A stretch of DNA of 64,000 nt from Prauserella flavalba. Its GTDB lineage: Bacteria; Actinomycetota; Actinomycetes; Mycobacteriales; Pseudonocardiaceae. Shown here in pieces: positions 34,560-42,540 of the stretch. A program made the position numbers and the translations under genes. Below the pieces are notes generated by a model, which saw nothing but the letters and a program-made list of their open reading frames with translations, did no database searches and was not told the DNA's origin. The stretch's first letter is position 1. Every line of letters starts with the position of its first letter. The stretch covers positions 310,001 to 374,000 of the forward strand of contig NZ_MASU01000007.1 of assembly GCF_003202235.1 (NCBI RefSeq), given 5' to 3'.

Positions 34560-35495
34560 TCAGCTCGCGGCGGTCAGCTCGGCCCGGTGCTCCCGTGGTG
34601 TGCGGCCGTAGCGGGCGCGGAACACACGGCTGAACTGCGGGGCGTCGACCAGCCCCCAGGACGCGGCGACGGCGGCGACCGGGCGGTGCGCGAGCCGGGG
34701 GTCGGCGAGGTCGTGCCAGCAGCGGTCGAGCCTGCGCTCGCGGATCCAGCCGGTGATCGTGGTGCCGCGCCGTTCGAACAGCTTCTGGAGGTGCCGCAGC
34801 GACACGTGCACCGCCGCGGCGACGTCGGCAGGCCGCAGGCCGGGCTCGCGGAGGTGCTCGTCGATGTAGCGCTGCGCCGCCGTGACGACGGTGTCGGCCG
34901 CGGGTTCGGGGCGGACGCCAGCGCAGCCGGTGAGGCAGGCCGCGAGCAGGTCGACGGCCGCGTCGCTCAGGTGCGCGGCCTCGGGGCCGGGACGAAGGGT
35001 CCTCGGGTCGAGGCCGCGCAGCAGCGACGACGTCAGCGCGCCCGTGCCGCTCGCGCCCGGGATGGTCACCGCGGTCGCGTCGGCCAGCGCGGGCGCGCGA
35101 ACGGCGAGCCGGTGCCGGGGCACCACGAGGACGAGCATCTCGAAATCGTGTTGGAACACGAGCTCGTAGGGCCGGGTGGTGTCGTAGACGGCCAGGTCAC
35201 CGGGTTCGAGCCGGGCGGACCTGCCGTCCTGCTCCACGGTGCCGCGGCCGCGCAGCTGCAGCCCCACCTTGTAGAGGTCGGCGGCGCTGCGGCGCACCAG
35301 GCCCGGCGTGCGCCGGACGACCTGCCCTGACGAGGACACGACGGAGACCTGCAGGTCGGCCATCGGCCCGGCGTGCAGCCGCCCTCGGAAGGCCGTGGCC
35401 TCGCCCAGTGGCGAGACGTCCAGCGGCACGAACGCGCGCGCGAGCGCCTCCCGCCAGTCCGTCAGGCTCGTCGGTGCGTCGGGGAGCGCGCCCAC
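34560..35495 (-). CDS. AraC-family transcriptional regulator (FeaR/ThcR-like)
   Basis: This 311-residue regulator has an N-terminal AraC-binding-like sensing domain (SAADLYKVGLQLRGRGTVEQDGRSARLEPGD) and a C-terminal double HTH (LRPADVAAAVHVSLRHLQKLFERRG and a final ARYGRTPREHR). The start GTG 35495 has AGGAGG five bases upstream; an ATG at 35546 would put the PaaR-like site inside the gene. The FeaR/ThcR type activates aldehyde dehydrogenase or oxidation genes, which fits the two downstream genes. Confidence 0.85.
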   Translation of the reverse strand: MGALPDAPTSLTDWREALARAFVPLDVSPLGEATAFRGRLHAGPMADLQVSVVSSSGQVVRRTPGLVRRSAADLYKVGLQLRGRGTVEQDGRSARLEPGDLAVYDTTRPYELVFQHDFEMLVLVVPRHRLAVRAPALADATAVTIPGASGTGALTSSLLRGLDPRTLRPGPEAAHLSDAAVDLLAACLTGCAGVRPEPAADTVVTAAQRYIDEHLREPGLRPADVAAAVHVSLRHLQKLFERRGTTITGWIRERRLDRCWHDLADPRLAHRPVAAVAASWGLVDAPQFSRVFRARYGRTPREHRAELTAAS

Positions 35496-35519
35496 GTCGG
35501 CCTCCTTCCCGGCCCAATT

Positions 35520-35541
35520 ACTGACCGTGTGGTCGGGAAGT
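35520..35541. promoter_or_regulatory. Third PaaR-like operator, upstream of araC
   Basis: This 22-bp site reads ACTGACCG, TGTGGT, CGGGAAGT. The left half matches the PaaR pattern perfectly and the right differs by one base. It lies 25 bases upstream of the araC GTG and downstream of the enoyl-CoA hydratase stop, so it would link the araC-aldehyde-alcohol block to paa control. Confidence 0.6.
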
Positions 35542-35570
35542 GTCATGGTACGACGACGTGGTGGGCCGCG

Positions 35571-36335
35571 TCACCTGCCCCGGGCGGCGCGGAACGCGCG
35601 GACGGCCTCGCGGTGCTCGACCGTGTCGAACAGCAGGGCCGTGGAGTCCACGGACTCGCTGAACCCGCCACCCGTATCCCGGTTGACGAACGCCTTGCCG
35701 ACCTGCACGGCGAGTGCCGGGTGCGCTGCGATCTCGGCGGCCAGCCCGACGGCGGCGTCCACCAGCGACTCGTCGGGGTGCACCTCCTGCACCAGCCCCG
35801 CCCGTGCGGCACGCTCCGCGCCGAGATCCCGTCCGGTGAGCGCGAGGTAGCGGGTCCAGTGCCTGCCGATCACGTCGGGACCACGGACGATGCCGTAGCC
35901 GGGCATGAGCCCCACGGTCGGCTCCTTGAACGCGAACCTGGCGGACCGTCCGGCAAGCACGATGTCGCACGCGAGCGCCAGCTCGGTGCCGCCGCCGTAG
36001 GCGAGCCCGTTCACCGCCGCGACCACCGGAACGGCGCACCGCTCGACGGCATGGAACGCGGCGTACACGTCGCGCAGGTGCGGCCGGGTCCGCCGGACGT
36101 CGCCGTCGAGATCGGCGAACATGTCGATGTCGCCGCCCGCGGAGAAGGCCCGGCCCGATCCCGTGAGCACCACGGCCCTGGCGTCGTCCGCGTCGCCGAG
36201 GCCGTCCATCACCGCACGCAGTTCGGCGAACCACGTGCGGTCCATCGCGTTGAGCTTCTCCGGGCGGCACATCGTCAGCAGCAGTACGCCGGGTTCCGGC
36301 TTCTCGGCGGTGAAGCGGCTCAGCTCAGGCGTCAT
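35571..36335 (-). CDS. Enoyl-CoA hydratase/isomerase family protein
   Basis: This 254-residue crotonase has LLLTMCRPEKLNAMD, VVLTGSGRAFSAGGDIDMF and AAVNGLAYGGGTELALACDIVLAG as oxyanion-hole segments, and GLMPGYGIVRGPDVIG. Its start overlaps the AMP-ligase stop by 11 bases, so the pair is coupled: the ligase makes an acyl-CoA which this enzyme processes. Substrate not predictable. Confidence 0.85.
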   Translation of the reverse strand: MTPELSRFTAEKPEPGVLLLTMCRPEKLNAMDRTWFAELRAVMDGLGDADDARAVVLTGSGRAFSAGGDIDMFADLDGDVRRTRPHLRDVYAAFHAVERCAVPVVAAVNGLAYGGGTELALACDIVLAGRSARFAFKEPTVGLMPGYGIVRGPDVIGRHWTRYLALTGRDLGAERAARAGLVQEVHPDESLVDAAVGLAAEIAAHPALAVQVGKAFVNRDTGGGFSESVDSTALLFDTVEHREAVRAFRAARGR

Positions 36336-37890
36336 CGGCGGCCTCCCGGTCCCACGTGTCCGGCGTGACGCCTTCCGCGCGCAGCTTGTACTTCTCCACG
36401 CGCTGGCTCGGCGTCATCGGCAGCTCCGCGACCACGCGCACGTAGCGGGGCAGCGCGAAGCCGGTCAGCGCGCCGGAGCAGTGGGTGATGAGCGTGGCCG
36501 GGTCGAACCCGTCCGCCGAAGGCACCACCGCGACCATCACGTCCTCTTCGGACAGTTCGGACGGCACCCCGTACGCGGCGACCTGCGCCACGGCCGGATG
36601 GGTGGCCACCACGCGCTCCACCTCCCACGACGAGACGTTCTCCCCGCGCCTGCGGATGGTGTCCTTGAGCCGGTCGAGGAACACGAGGTAGCCGTCGTCG
36701 TCGAGGTAGCCGCGGTCCCCGGTGTGGAACCACAGGTTGCGCCAGCTGCGCACGGTCTCCTCGGGCATCGCGTGGTAGCCGTCGAACATCCAGCCCGGCT
36801 TGACCGGCCGCGCCACGATCTCGCCTGGCACGCCCGCGGGCACGGGTTCGTCGTGCTCGTCGACCACGGCGACCTGGTAGTTGGCCGACGCGGTGCCCGC
36901 CGTGGAGATCCGGCGCCGCTGCGGCGGCATGTCGGTGACGATCGAGACCTCGGTGCTGCCGTAGATCTCGGTGAGCGTGAGCCCGAAGCGCCGTTCGAAC
37001 GCTTCGAAGATCTCCGGCGGGCACGGCGCCCCGAACGCGGCCCGCACGGGGTTCTCGGCGTCGTCGGCGCGGGGTGGTCGCTTGTGGAGGATGCTGAGCA
37101 TCGCTCCCTGGTAGTTGAACGCCGTGATGCCGTGCTCGCGGCAGGTGTCCCAGAACCGGCTCGCCGAGAACCGCCGGTCCAGCACGAGGTCGGCCCCGGC
37201 CTCGATCGAGGCCATGACGCTGCAGAACCGCGCGTTGCTGTGGAAGAGCGGGAAGACGCTGTAGAGCCGGTCGGCGGCGGTGTAGCCCATCAGGTTCACG
37301 GTGTGCCGCGCGAGGTTGACGTTGGCGCGATGGCTCAGCAGTACGCCCTTCGGCGGACCCGTGGTGCCGGAGGTGTAGAGGATCACCGCCGCGCTCGCGG
37401 GGTCCACGGGCGGCAGCGCACCGGCCGGATGGGCGAGGACGTCGGCGAGCCGGTGCAGCGCGAGGCCCCCCGGTGACGCCTGGGCGCCCTCGCCGTGGAC
37501 GATCAGGTGCCGCAGCGACGCGATGCCCTCGGCGCAGTCACGCACGAGCGGTTCGAACTCCGCGTCGCACACCACCGCCGACGCGCCCGCGTGTTCGAGG
37601 TAGTAGCGCATCAGGTAGGCCCCGGCGGCCGGGGTGATGGGCACCTCGACGAGCCCCGCCTTCGCCAGGCCGAACCACACCCGCAGCGTCTCGGTGCCGC
37701 TGCGCATCACCACGCACACGCGCTCGCCCGGCCTCAGTCCCAGCGCGGCGAACCCGGCGGCGGCCCGGTCGGTGGCGGCGTCCAGCTCGCGGTAACCGAT
37801 CCGCCGCCCGTCCACCAGTGCCGTCGCGTGTTCCGGGGCCCGCGCGGCGGCCTGCCCCAGCCAGTCGCCGAGCGCCTGCGCTGTCGTCAC
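36325..37890 (-). CDS. AMP-dependent acyl-CoA synthetase/ligase
   Basis: This 521-residue ANL-superfamily enzyme has P-loop LYTSGTTGPPKGVLLSHRAN (near 175), EIYGSTEVSIVTDMP, WFHTGDRGYLDDDGYL, and RRGENVSSWEVERVV with a C-terminal catalytic lysine in QRVEKYKLRAEG. It activates an unknown carboxylate as CoA thioester. It diverges from a SnoaL-like gene with 85 bases between the starts. Confidence 0.87.
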   Translation of the reverse strand: MTTAQALGDWLGQAAARAPEHATALVDGRRIGYRELDAATDRAAAGFAALGLRPGERVCVVMRSGTETLRVWFGLAKAGLVEVPITPAAGAYLMRYYLEHAGASAVVCDAEFEPLVRDCAEGIASLRHLIVHGEGAQASPGGLALHRLADVLAHPAGALPPVDPASAAVILYTSGTTGPPKGVLLSHRANVNLARHTVNLMGYTAADRLYSVFPLFHSNARFCSVMASIEAGADLVLDRRFSASRFWDTCREHGITAFNYQGAMLSILHKRPPRADDAENPVRAAFGAPCPPEIFEAFERRFGLTLTEIYGSTEVSIVTDMPPQRRRISTAGTASANYQVAVVDEHDEPVPAGVPGEIVARPVKPGWMFDGYHAMPEETVRSWRNLWFHTGDRGYLDDDGYLVFLDRLKDTIRRRGENVSSWEVERVVATHPAVAQVAAYGVPSELSEEDVMVAVVPSADGFDPATLITHCSGALTGFALPRYVRVVAELPMTPSQRVEKYKLRAEGVTPDTWDREAADDA

Positions 37891-37975
37891 GTTCCCGGAC
37901 CCCTTTATCCGACGCTATTAATGATTACCATAGCAATGGATTTGTGGGCGTCAATCGTGTCCAAGGAGGAACCTC

Positions 37976-38539
37976 GTGACCACCGCACTCACCCTCGAAC
38001 AACGGCTCACCAGGATCGAGGACCGCACGGAGATCACCGACCTCGCCGTGCTCTACGGCTACGTCATGGACGAGCGCGACATCCCCGGGATCCGCCGGAT
38101 CTTCTGCGAGGACGCGACGTTGCGCTCGGCCGACGGGGTGTTCGCCGCCAGCGGGATCGACGAGATCGTGCGCGTGTACCAGGGCCGGTTCGCCGCGCTC
38201 GGCGCCACCAACCACTTCACGCACGGCCACGTGATCCGCTTCGACGACGGCGACCCCGGCTCCGCGCACGGCTTGCTGGCCTCGCACGCCGAGGTGGTGC
38301 GCGACGGCAAGCCGATGGTCGTCGCGCTGCGCTACCGCGACCGCTATCGCAGGACACCGGAGGGCTGGCGGTTCGCCGACCGGCTGATGTCCTACATGTA
38401 CTACGTCGACGTGCGCGAATACGCCGACGCCCTCGGTGACGCGCTGCGGGTGCGGGCCTACGGCGACCGGCGGCCCGCCGACTGGCCCGAGGTGCTGAAC
38501 GGCGGCGGTGCCGACTGGCTGCACGACTACCTTCGCTGA
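37976..38539 (+). CDS. SnoaL-like (NTF2-fold) protein
   Basis: This 187-residue single-domain protein of the SnoaL/limonene-epoxide-hydrolase-like cone fold has RTEITDLAVLYGYVMDERDIPGIRRIFCEDATL at the N-terminus and the strand VVALRYRDRYRRTPEGWRFADRLM toward the end. Relatives act as hydratases, cyclases, isomerases or merely bind small molecules. GTG 37976 has AAGGAGGA upstream. It faces the ligase/hydratase pair across a shared promoter region. Confidence 0.72.
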   Translation: MTTALTLEQRLTRIEDRTEITDLAVLYGYVMDERDIPGIRRIFCEDATLRSADGVFAASGIDEIVRVYQGRFAALGATNHFTHGHVIRFDDGDPGSAHGLLASHAEVVRDGKPMVVALRYRDRYRRTPEGWRFADRLMSYMYYVDVREYADALGDALRVRAYGDRRPADWPEVLNGGGADWLHDYLR

Positions 38540-38541
38540 CG

Positions 38542-38577
38542 CTGAAGGGTCCGGTGTGGACGCACCGGACCCCTCAG
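38542..38577. terminator. Bidirectional hairpin terminator
   Basis: GGGTCCGGTG (38547-38556) pairs perfectly with CACCGGACCC (38563-38572) over a six-base loop, and outer CTGA/TCAG extends the stem. It lies between the convergent SnoaL-like and flavoprotein genes. Confidence 0.85.
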
Positions 38578-38586
38578 GCCATGAGG

Positions 38587-40260
38587 CTAGGGAACGGGTA
38601 GGCCGCCCAGCTCGTGAGCGACCAGGTAGGCCAGCGTGACGCCCCTGCCGAGCGCGAACCCGCTGTTGTACCCGGTGCCGACCGTGGTCAGCGCCGCACA
38701 CGAGCCGACCGCGTACAGCCCGCCGATCGGCGCGCCGCGCTCGTCGAGCACGTGCCCGTCTCCGTCGATGTGCACACCGCTGGAACCGATGCCGGTGCCC
38801 ACGAACTTCAGCCGCAGCCCGTGGAACGGCGGCTTCACCAGCTCGCCGAGCACCGGGCACGGCTTCTGCTCAGGGTCGCCCGCGAAGCGGTTGACGTAGG
38901 TGACCGTGCCGCGCCCGAAGTCCGGATCCTCTCCCCGGGCGGCGTGCTCGTTGAACCGCGCCACCGTGACCTCGAACCGCTCGGCGTCGATGCCGAGCGC
39001 CTCGCCGAGCGCGCGCACCGTGGGCGCCGAGGTGACCCAGCCTTCCGGATAGTCACCGCCGGGCGGGGTACCGGCGAGCCCGTACTTCTGCCGGTGCTGG
39101 TCGTCCCACACGAGGAAGAACGGCAGGTGCCGGTCGGCGGGGTTCAGCGTCTTGGCGACGATGTCCACCCAGTAGGAGTCGTTGCAGAACCGCCTGCCCG
39201 TGCTGTCGACGATCATGCTGTGCGGCATCGCGTACTCCGGCCCGTAGCCGTAGCCGGTGCCGACCTGCGACCGCCAGCCGGGCAGCATCGGCACACTCGT
39301 CGCCGGGATCTTCGCGACGGCCGCGCCGACATCCCTGGCGAGCCTGATCCCGTCGCCGCGCAGGCTCTCCGGCGCGACGCTGCCGAAGTCCTCCGGTTCG
39401 AGGCCCACCAGTTCCCGCACGAGATCGGGGTCCCAGTCGTAGGTGCTCGTCGCGAGCACCACCGGGCCGCGCAGCTCCACCGGCCCGCCCGGACCGTCGG
39501 CCCGCACGCCCACCACGCGGCCGCCCTCGGAGAGCAGGCCGGTCACCGGATGGGACGTGCGGATCTCGATGTTCTCCTCGCGCAGCGCCCGCGCCAGGAA
39601 GCTCGCCACCACCCCGGTGCCGAACGTCAGCGGGTCGTCGCCCCGCGGCTGTCCCGACCGGTCGCGGCCGTCGGCGATGCCGAACGCGGGCACCCCGGCG
39701 TGCTCGGTCGCGGGCTCCTCCTCCCCTGGATTGTCCACATAGGCCGCTCGGCGGCCCCTGGTGAGCAGGTCGTCGTAGGTGGTGCCCACCGGGAAGTACG
39801 GGCTCACGCGCAGCAGCCGCCGCCACGGGCCGAGCACACCGCCGTCGATCACCTCGTTGGTGAGGTAGCGACCCATCGGCAGCGCACCGTCAGCCTCGTT
39901 GTGGTAGTCGGCGAGCCCGGGGATCACCTTCCAGCGGATCGCGCCGATGTCCTCCCAGTACCGCATCGCCTCCGGCGCTGTGGTGATCCACCGCCGCATG
40001 GCCCGCTCATCGAGCAGCTCCGGGTCCCGGTGGGCGATCGCCCGTACGTACGTCTCGGTGAGCTCGAGCGAGTCCTCGATGCCGTCCCTGCGCGCCACGT
40101 GGTTGGCACCGCACCACACCTGGCCGCCCGAGTAGGCCGCGGCGCCCCCGACCAGCTCCGCCGCCTCCAACACCACCACCCTGCGCCCGCGCAGGGCCGC
40201 GCCCAGCGCGGTCGCCAGGCCGGAGAGCCCGGCGCCCACGACGATGACCGGTTCCGTCAT
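38587..40260 (-). CDS. FAD-dependent oxidoreductase, 3-ketosteroid dehydrogenase/fumarate-reductase-like
   Basis: This 557-residue flavoprotein has an N-terminal FAD motif VVGAGLSGLATALGAALRGRRVVVLE, VGGAAAYSGGQVWCG, and the C-terminal FAD-contact segment GSCAALTTVGTGYNSGFALGRG. The architecture is of the FAD_binding_2 group (KstD, fumarate reductase flavoproteins). The start ATG 40260 overlaps the upstream SnoaL stop (ATGA). It would introduce or reduce a double bond next to a carbonyl, perhaps before the Baeyer-Villiger step encoded in the same operon; this order is an inference. Confidence 0.8.
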   Translation of the reverse strand: MTEPVIVVGAGLSGLATALGAALRGRRVVVLEAAELVGGAAAYSGGQVWCGANHVARRDGIEDSLELTETYVRAIAHRDPELLDERAMRRWITTAPEAMRYWEDIGAIRWKVIPGLADYHNEADGALPMGRYLTNEVIDGGVLGPWRRLLRVSPYFPVGTTYDDLLTRGRRAAYVDNPGEEEPATEHAGVPAFGIADGRDRSGQPRGDDPLTFGTGVVASFLARALREENIEIRTSHPVTGLLSEGGRVVGVRADGPGGPVELRGPVVLATSTYDWDPDLVRELVGLEPEDFGSVAPESLRGDGIRLARDVGAAVAKIPATSVPMLPGWRSQVGTGYGYGPEYAMPHSMIVDSTGRRFCNDSYWVDIVAKTLNPADRHLPFFLVWDDQHRQKYGLAGTPPGGDYPEGWVTSAPTVRALGEALGIDAERFEVTVARFNEHAARGEDPDFGRGTVTYVNRFAGDPEQKPCPVLGELVKPPFHGLRLKFVGTGIGSSGVHIDGDGHVLDERGAPIGGLYAVGSCAALTTVGTGYNSGFALGRGVTLAYLVAHELGGLPVP

Positions 40261-40697
40261 GCGGATTCCTTTCCGTTGCCGGCCGCGATGACCCGCCCAC
40301 CCAGCGCCTCGACGAGCGGGATGGGATCGAAGAACTCCGCGAACCGCGCGATCTTGCCGTCGCGGACCGTCACCCGCGCCACGTAGGTGTTGCGATACGG
40401 CACGCCCGTCTGCTTCATCGATGAGTCCGATGTGTACTCGGCGACGAACTCGCCGTCCTCCTCCAGCGCGCTGATGCGGTAGCCGGCGAAGTTCATGGGG
40501 GTCACCAGTTCCGGCAGCGCGCGGTAGAACTCGTCGATCGCCGCCCTGCCCGCCAGTGTGCGAGGGATACCGCTCGGCGCGTAGGGGATGTCCAGCACGC
40601 CGTCCTCGTGGAACAGCGGTGCGACGGCCGCGACGTCGAGCGTGCCCACGGCATCCAGATAGGACGTGATGAGGGCCTTGCCCTCGGCGACGCTCAT
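40257..40697 (-). CDS. SnoaL-like (NTF2-fold) protein
   Basis: This 146-residue protein has GKALITSYLDAVGTLDVAAVAPLFHEDGVLDIPY, then RAAIDEFYRALPELV and FVAEYTSDSS, the usual cone-fold pattern. It is coupled by ATGA overlaps to both the upstream monooxygenase (40694-40697) and the downstream flavoprotein (40257-40260). Probably a hydrolase/isomerase or substrate-binding partner in the same pathway. Confidence 0.75.
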   Translation of the reverse strand: MSVAEGKALITSYLDAVGTLDVAAVAPLFHEDGVLDIPYAPSGIPRTLAGRAAIDEFYRALPELVTPMNFAGYRISALEEDGEFVAEYTSDSSMKQTGVPYRNTYVARVTVRDGKIARFAEFFDPIPLVEALGGRVIAAGNGKESA

Positions 40698-42322
40698 CCG
40701 GCCACGCTCCCCTGCAGCACGAAACCCTCGTAGCCGTTGCCGGCCACCTCTCGGCACTTCTCCCGGTAGACGCCGACGCCGCCGATGTAGGCCATGAACA
40801 CGCGCGGTTTCCCGGGTACGTTGGCGCCCATGTACCAGGAGTCCGTCTTCGGGTAGAGCGTGGCCTCACCGCACTCGCGGACGTGCTCGCCCCATTCCTT
40901 CTCCGCCGCCTCGCTGGCCTCCACTGTGGACAACCCGTTGGCATCCAGATGGGACAGCAGACCGGCGATCCAGTCGACATGCTGCTCGATCGACACGATC
41001 ATGTTGCTGAGCACGGACGGGCTGCCGGGCCCGGTGATGGTGAACAGGTTCGGGAAGCCGGCGACGCCGAGCCCCAGGTAACCGACCGGCCCCTGGCTCC
41101 ACTTCTCCCGCAGGGTCAGCCCGTCGCGGCCCCTGATGTCGATTGCCAGGAACGCGCCAGTCATGGCGTCGAACCCGGTGGCGAGCACGATGCTGTCGAA
41201 CTCGTACTCGCGCTCGCTCGTGCGCAGCCCGCGTTCCGTGATCTCCACGAGCGGGGTCTCGCGCAGGTCGACCAGGTGCACGTCGTCGCGGTTGAACGTC
41301 TCGTAGTAGCCGGTACCGAGACACGGCCGCTTGGTGCCGAACGCGTGCCCCCTTGGCAGGAGCTTCTCCGCCGTCGCCGGATCGGTCACGGTCTCGCGGA
41401 TCCGGTCCCGCACGAAGTCCGCGGCGGTGTCGTTGGCGGCCTGGTCGGTGAGCAGGTCGGTGTAGGCCTGCAGGACCCCGGTGAGGTTGCCGCGGTTCCA
41501 GCGTTCCTCATAGGTCCGCAGCCGTTCGTCCTCGCTCACCTCCAGCGCCGACCGCGTTGGCGCCTCGATCGCGATGCCGAACCCGGAGTTGCGGCCCGCC
41601 TCCCGCACCTCCGGGTAGGTCGCCTTGATCTCGGAGACCATCTCCCGGTCGATGGGACCGTTGAACGTCGGCAGGCAGAAGTTGGCCGTGCGCTGGAAGA
41701 CCGTGAGCTCGGCCGCGCGCTCGGCGAGGATCGGGATCGCCTGGATCCCCGACGATCCGGTGCCGATCACCGCCACGCGCTGCCCGCTGAAGTCGACGTC
41801 GTCCTCCGGCCACTGCGACGTGTGGTACCAGGAGCCTCGGAAGTTCTCGAGCCCGGGAACCTCGGGCGCCTTGGGGACGGACAGGCAGCCGACGGCGAGG
41901 ACGCAGTAGCGCGCCGACACCACGTGTCCCCGGTCGGTGCGCACGGTCCAGCGCCGCGAGCCCTCGTCGAAGTGCGCCGCCGTCACACGGGTGGAGAGCA
42001 CGACGTCGCGGCGCAGGTCGTGGCGCTCGGCGACGTGCCGGATGTAGGCGAGGATCTCGGGCTGGCTCGGGTACTTCTCGGTCCACTCCCATTCCTGTTC
42101 GAGCTCAGGGTCGAACGAGAAGGAGTAGTGCATGCTCTCCACATCACAGCGTGCGCCCGGATACCGGTTCCAGTACCAGGTTCCGCCGACGTCGTCGCCC
42201 GCTTCGAAGACTCTGGCCGACATGCCCAGCTCGCGAAGGCGGTAGAGCATATACAGCCCGGAGAATCCGGCACCGACCACGACGGCGTCGAGTTCGGTGG
42301 GCACGGTGCTGCTCGATGACAT
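40694..42322 (-). CDS. Flavin-containing Baeyer-Villiger-type monooxygenase
   Basis: This 542-residue class B flavoprotein monooxygenase has an FAD site VVGAGFSGLYMLYRLRELG, the BVMO fingerprint FRGSWYHTSQWP (FxGxxxHxxxW), an NADPH site VIGTGSSGIQAIP, and ATGFDAMTGAFLA. It would insert oxygen next to a ketone to give an ester or lactone. It is the first gene of the three-gene operon and follows an AT-rich promoter region (42395-42440). Confidence 0.9.
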   Translation of the reverse strand: MSSSSTVPTELDAVVVGAGFSGLYMLYRLRELGMSARVFEAGDDVGGTWYWNRYPGARCDVESMHYSFSFDPELEQEWEWTEKYPSQPEILAYIRHVAERHDLRRDVVLSTRVTAAHFDEGSRRWTVRTDRGHVVSARYCVLAVGCLSVPKAPEVPGLENFRGSWYHTSQWPEDDVDFSGQRVAVIGTGSSGIQAIPILAERAAELTVFQRTANFCLPTFNGPIDREMVSEIKATYPEVREAGRNSGFGIAIEAPTRSALEVSEDERLRTYEERWNRGNLTGVLQAYTDLLTDQAANDTAADFVRDRIRETVTDPATAEKLLPRGHAFGTKRPCLGTGYYETFNRDDVHLVDLRETPLVEITERGLRTSEREYEFDSIVLATGFDAMTGAFLAIDIRGRDGLTLREKWSQGPVGYLGLGVAGFPNLFTITGPGSPSVLSNMIVSIEQHVDWIAGLLSHLDANGLSTVEASEAAEKEWGEHVRECGEATLYPKTDSWYMGANVPGKPRVFMAYIGGVGVYREKCREVAGNGYEGFVLQGSVAG

Positions 42323-42474
42323 GGCAATCGTTCCTCACTGTCGTCGGGAGGATCGTCCGCATGGCCGGCGCACAGCCACTGTGACCCGACGCCGAAGTCA
42401 AGTCAAGACTGTCTCTTATATTGATAGTAAGTAATTAGCCCGGAGTCGCCCGATCAGCGGAACCCCCACCGAAC

Positions 42475-42527
42475 GCAGTGAAGGCCACCTTCACTGCGTT
42501 GAACGCAGGCAAGGTGGCCTTCACTGC
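42475..42527. terminator. 53-bp nested palindrome (copy D)
   Basis: GCAGTGAAGG CCA CCTTCACTGC, then GTTGAAC, then GCAGGCAAGG TGG CCTTCACTGC. It lies 14 bases beyond the MFS stop on the minus strand, in the 218-base gap upstream of the monooxygenase promoter. It has near-perfect symmetry except for one base pair in the right half. Confidence 0.75.
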
Positions 42528-42540
42528 GGCTGGGCCGGGG

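Noticed and set aside
37914-37934. GCTAT...ATAGC inverted repeat as a TetR operator
   Set aside because: Only five-base arms with an 11-base centre, and no matching copy near either TetR gene, so I do not call it.
42404-42420. CTTATATTGATAGTAAG as an operator shared with the 37.9-kb gap
   Set aside because: Arms match over only four pairs and the similarity to the other site is weak; recorded only as AT-rich promoter DNA.
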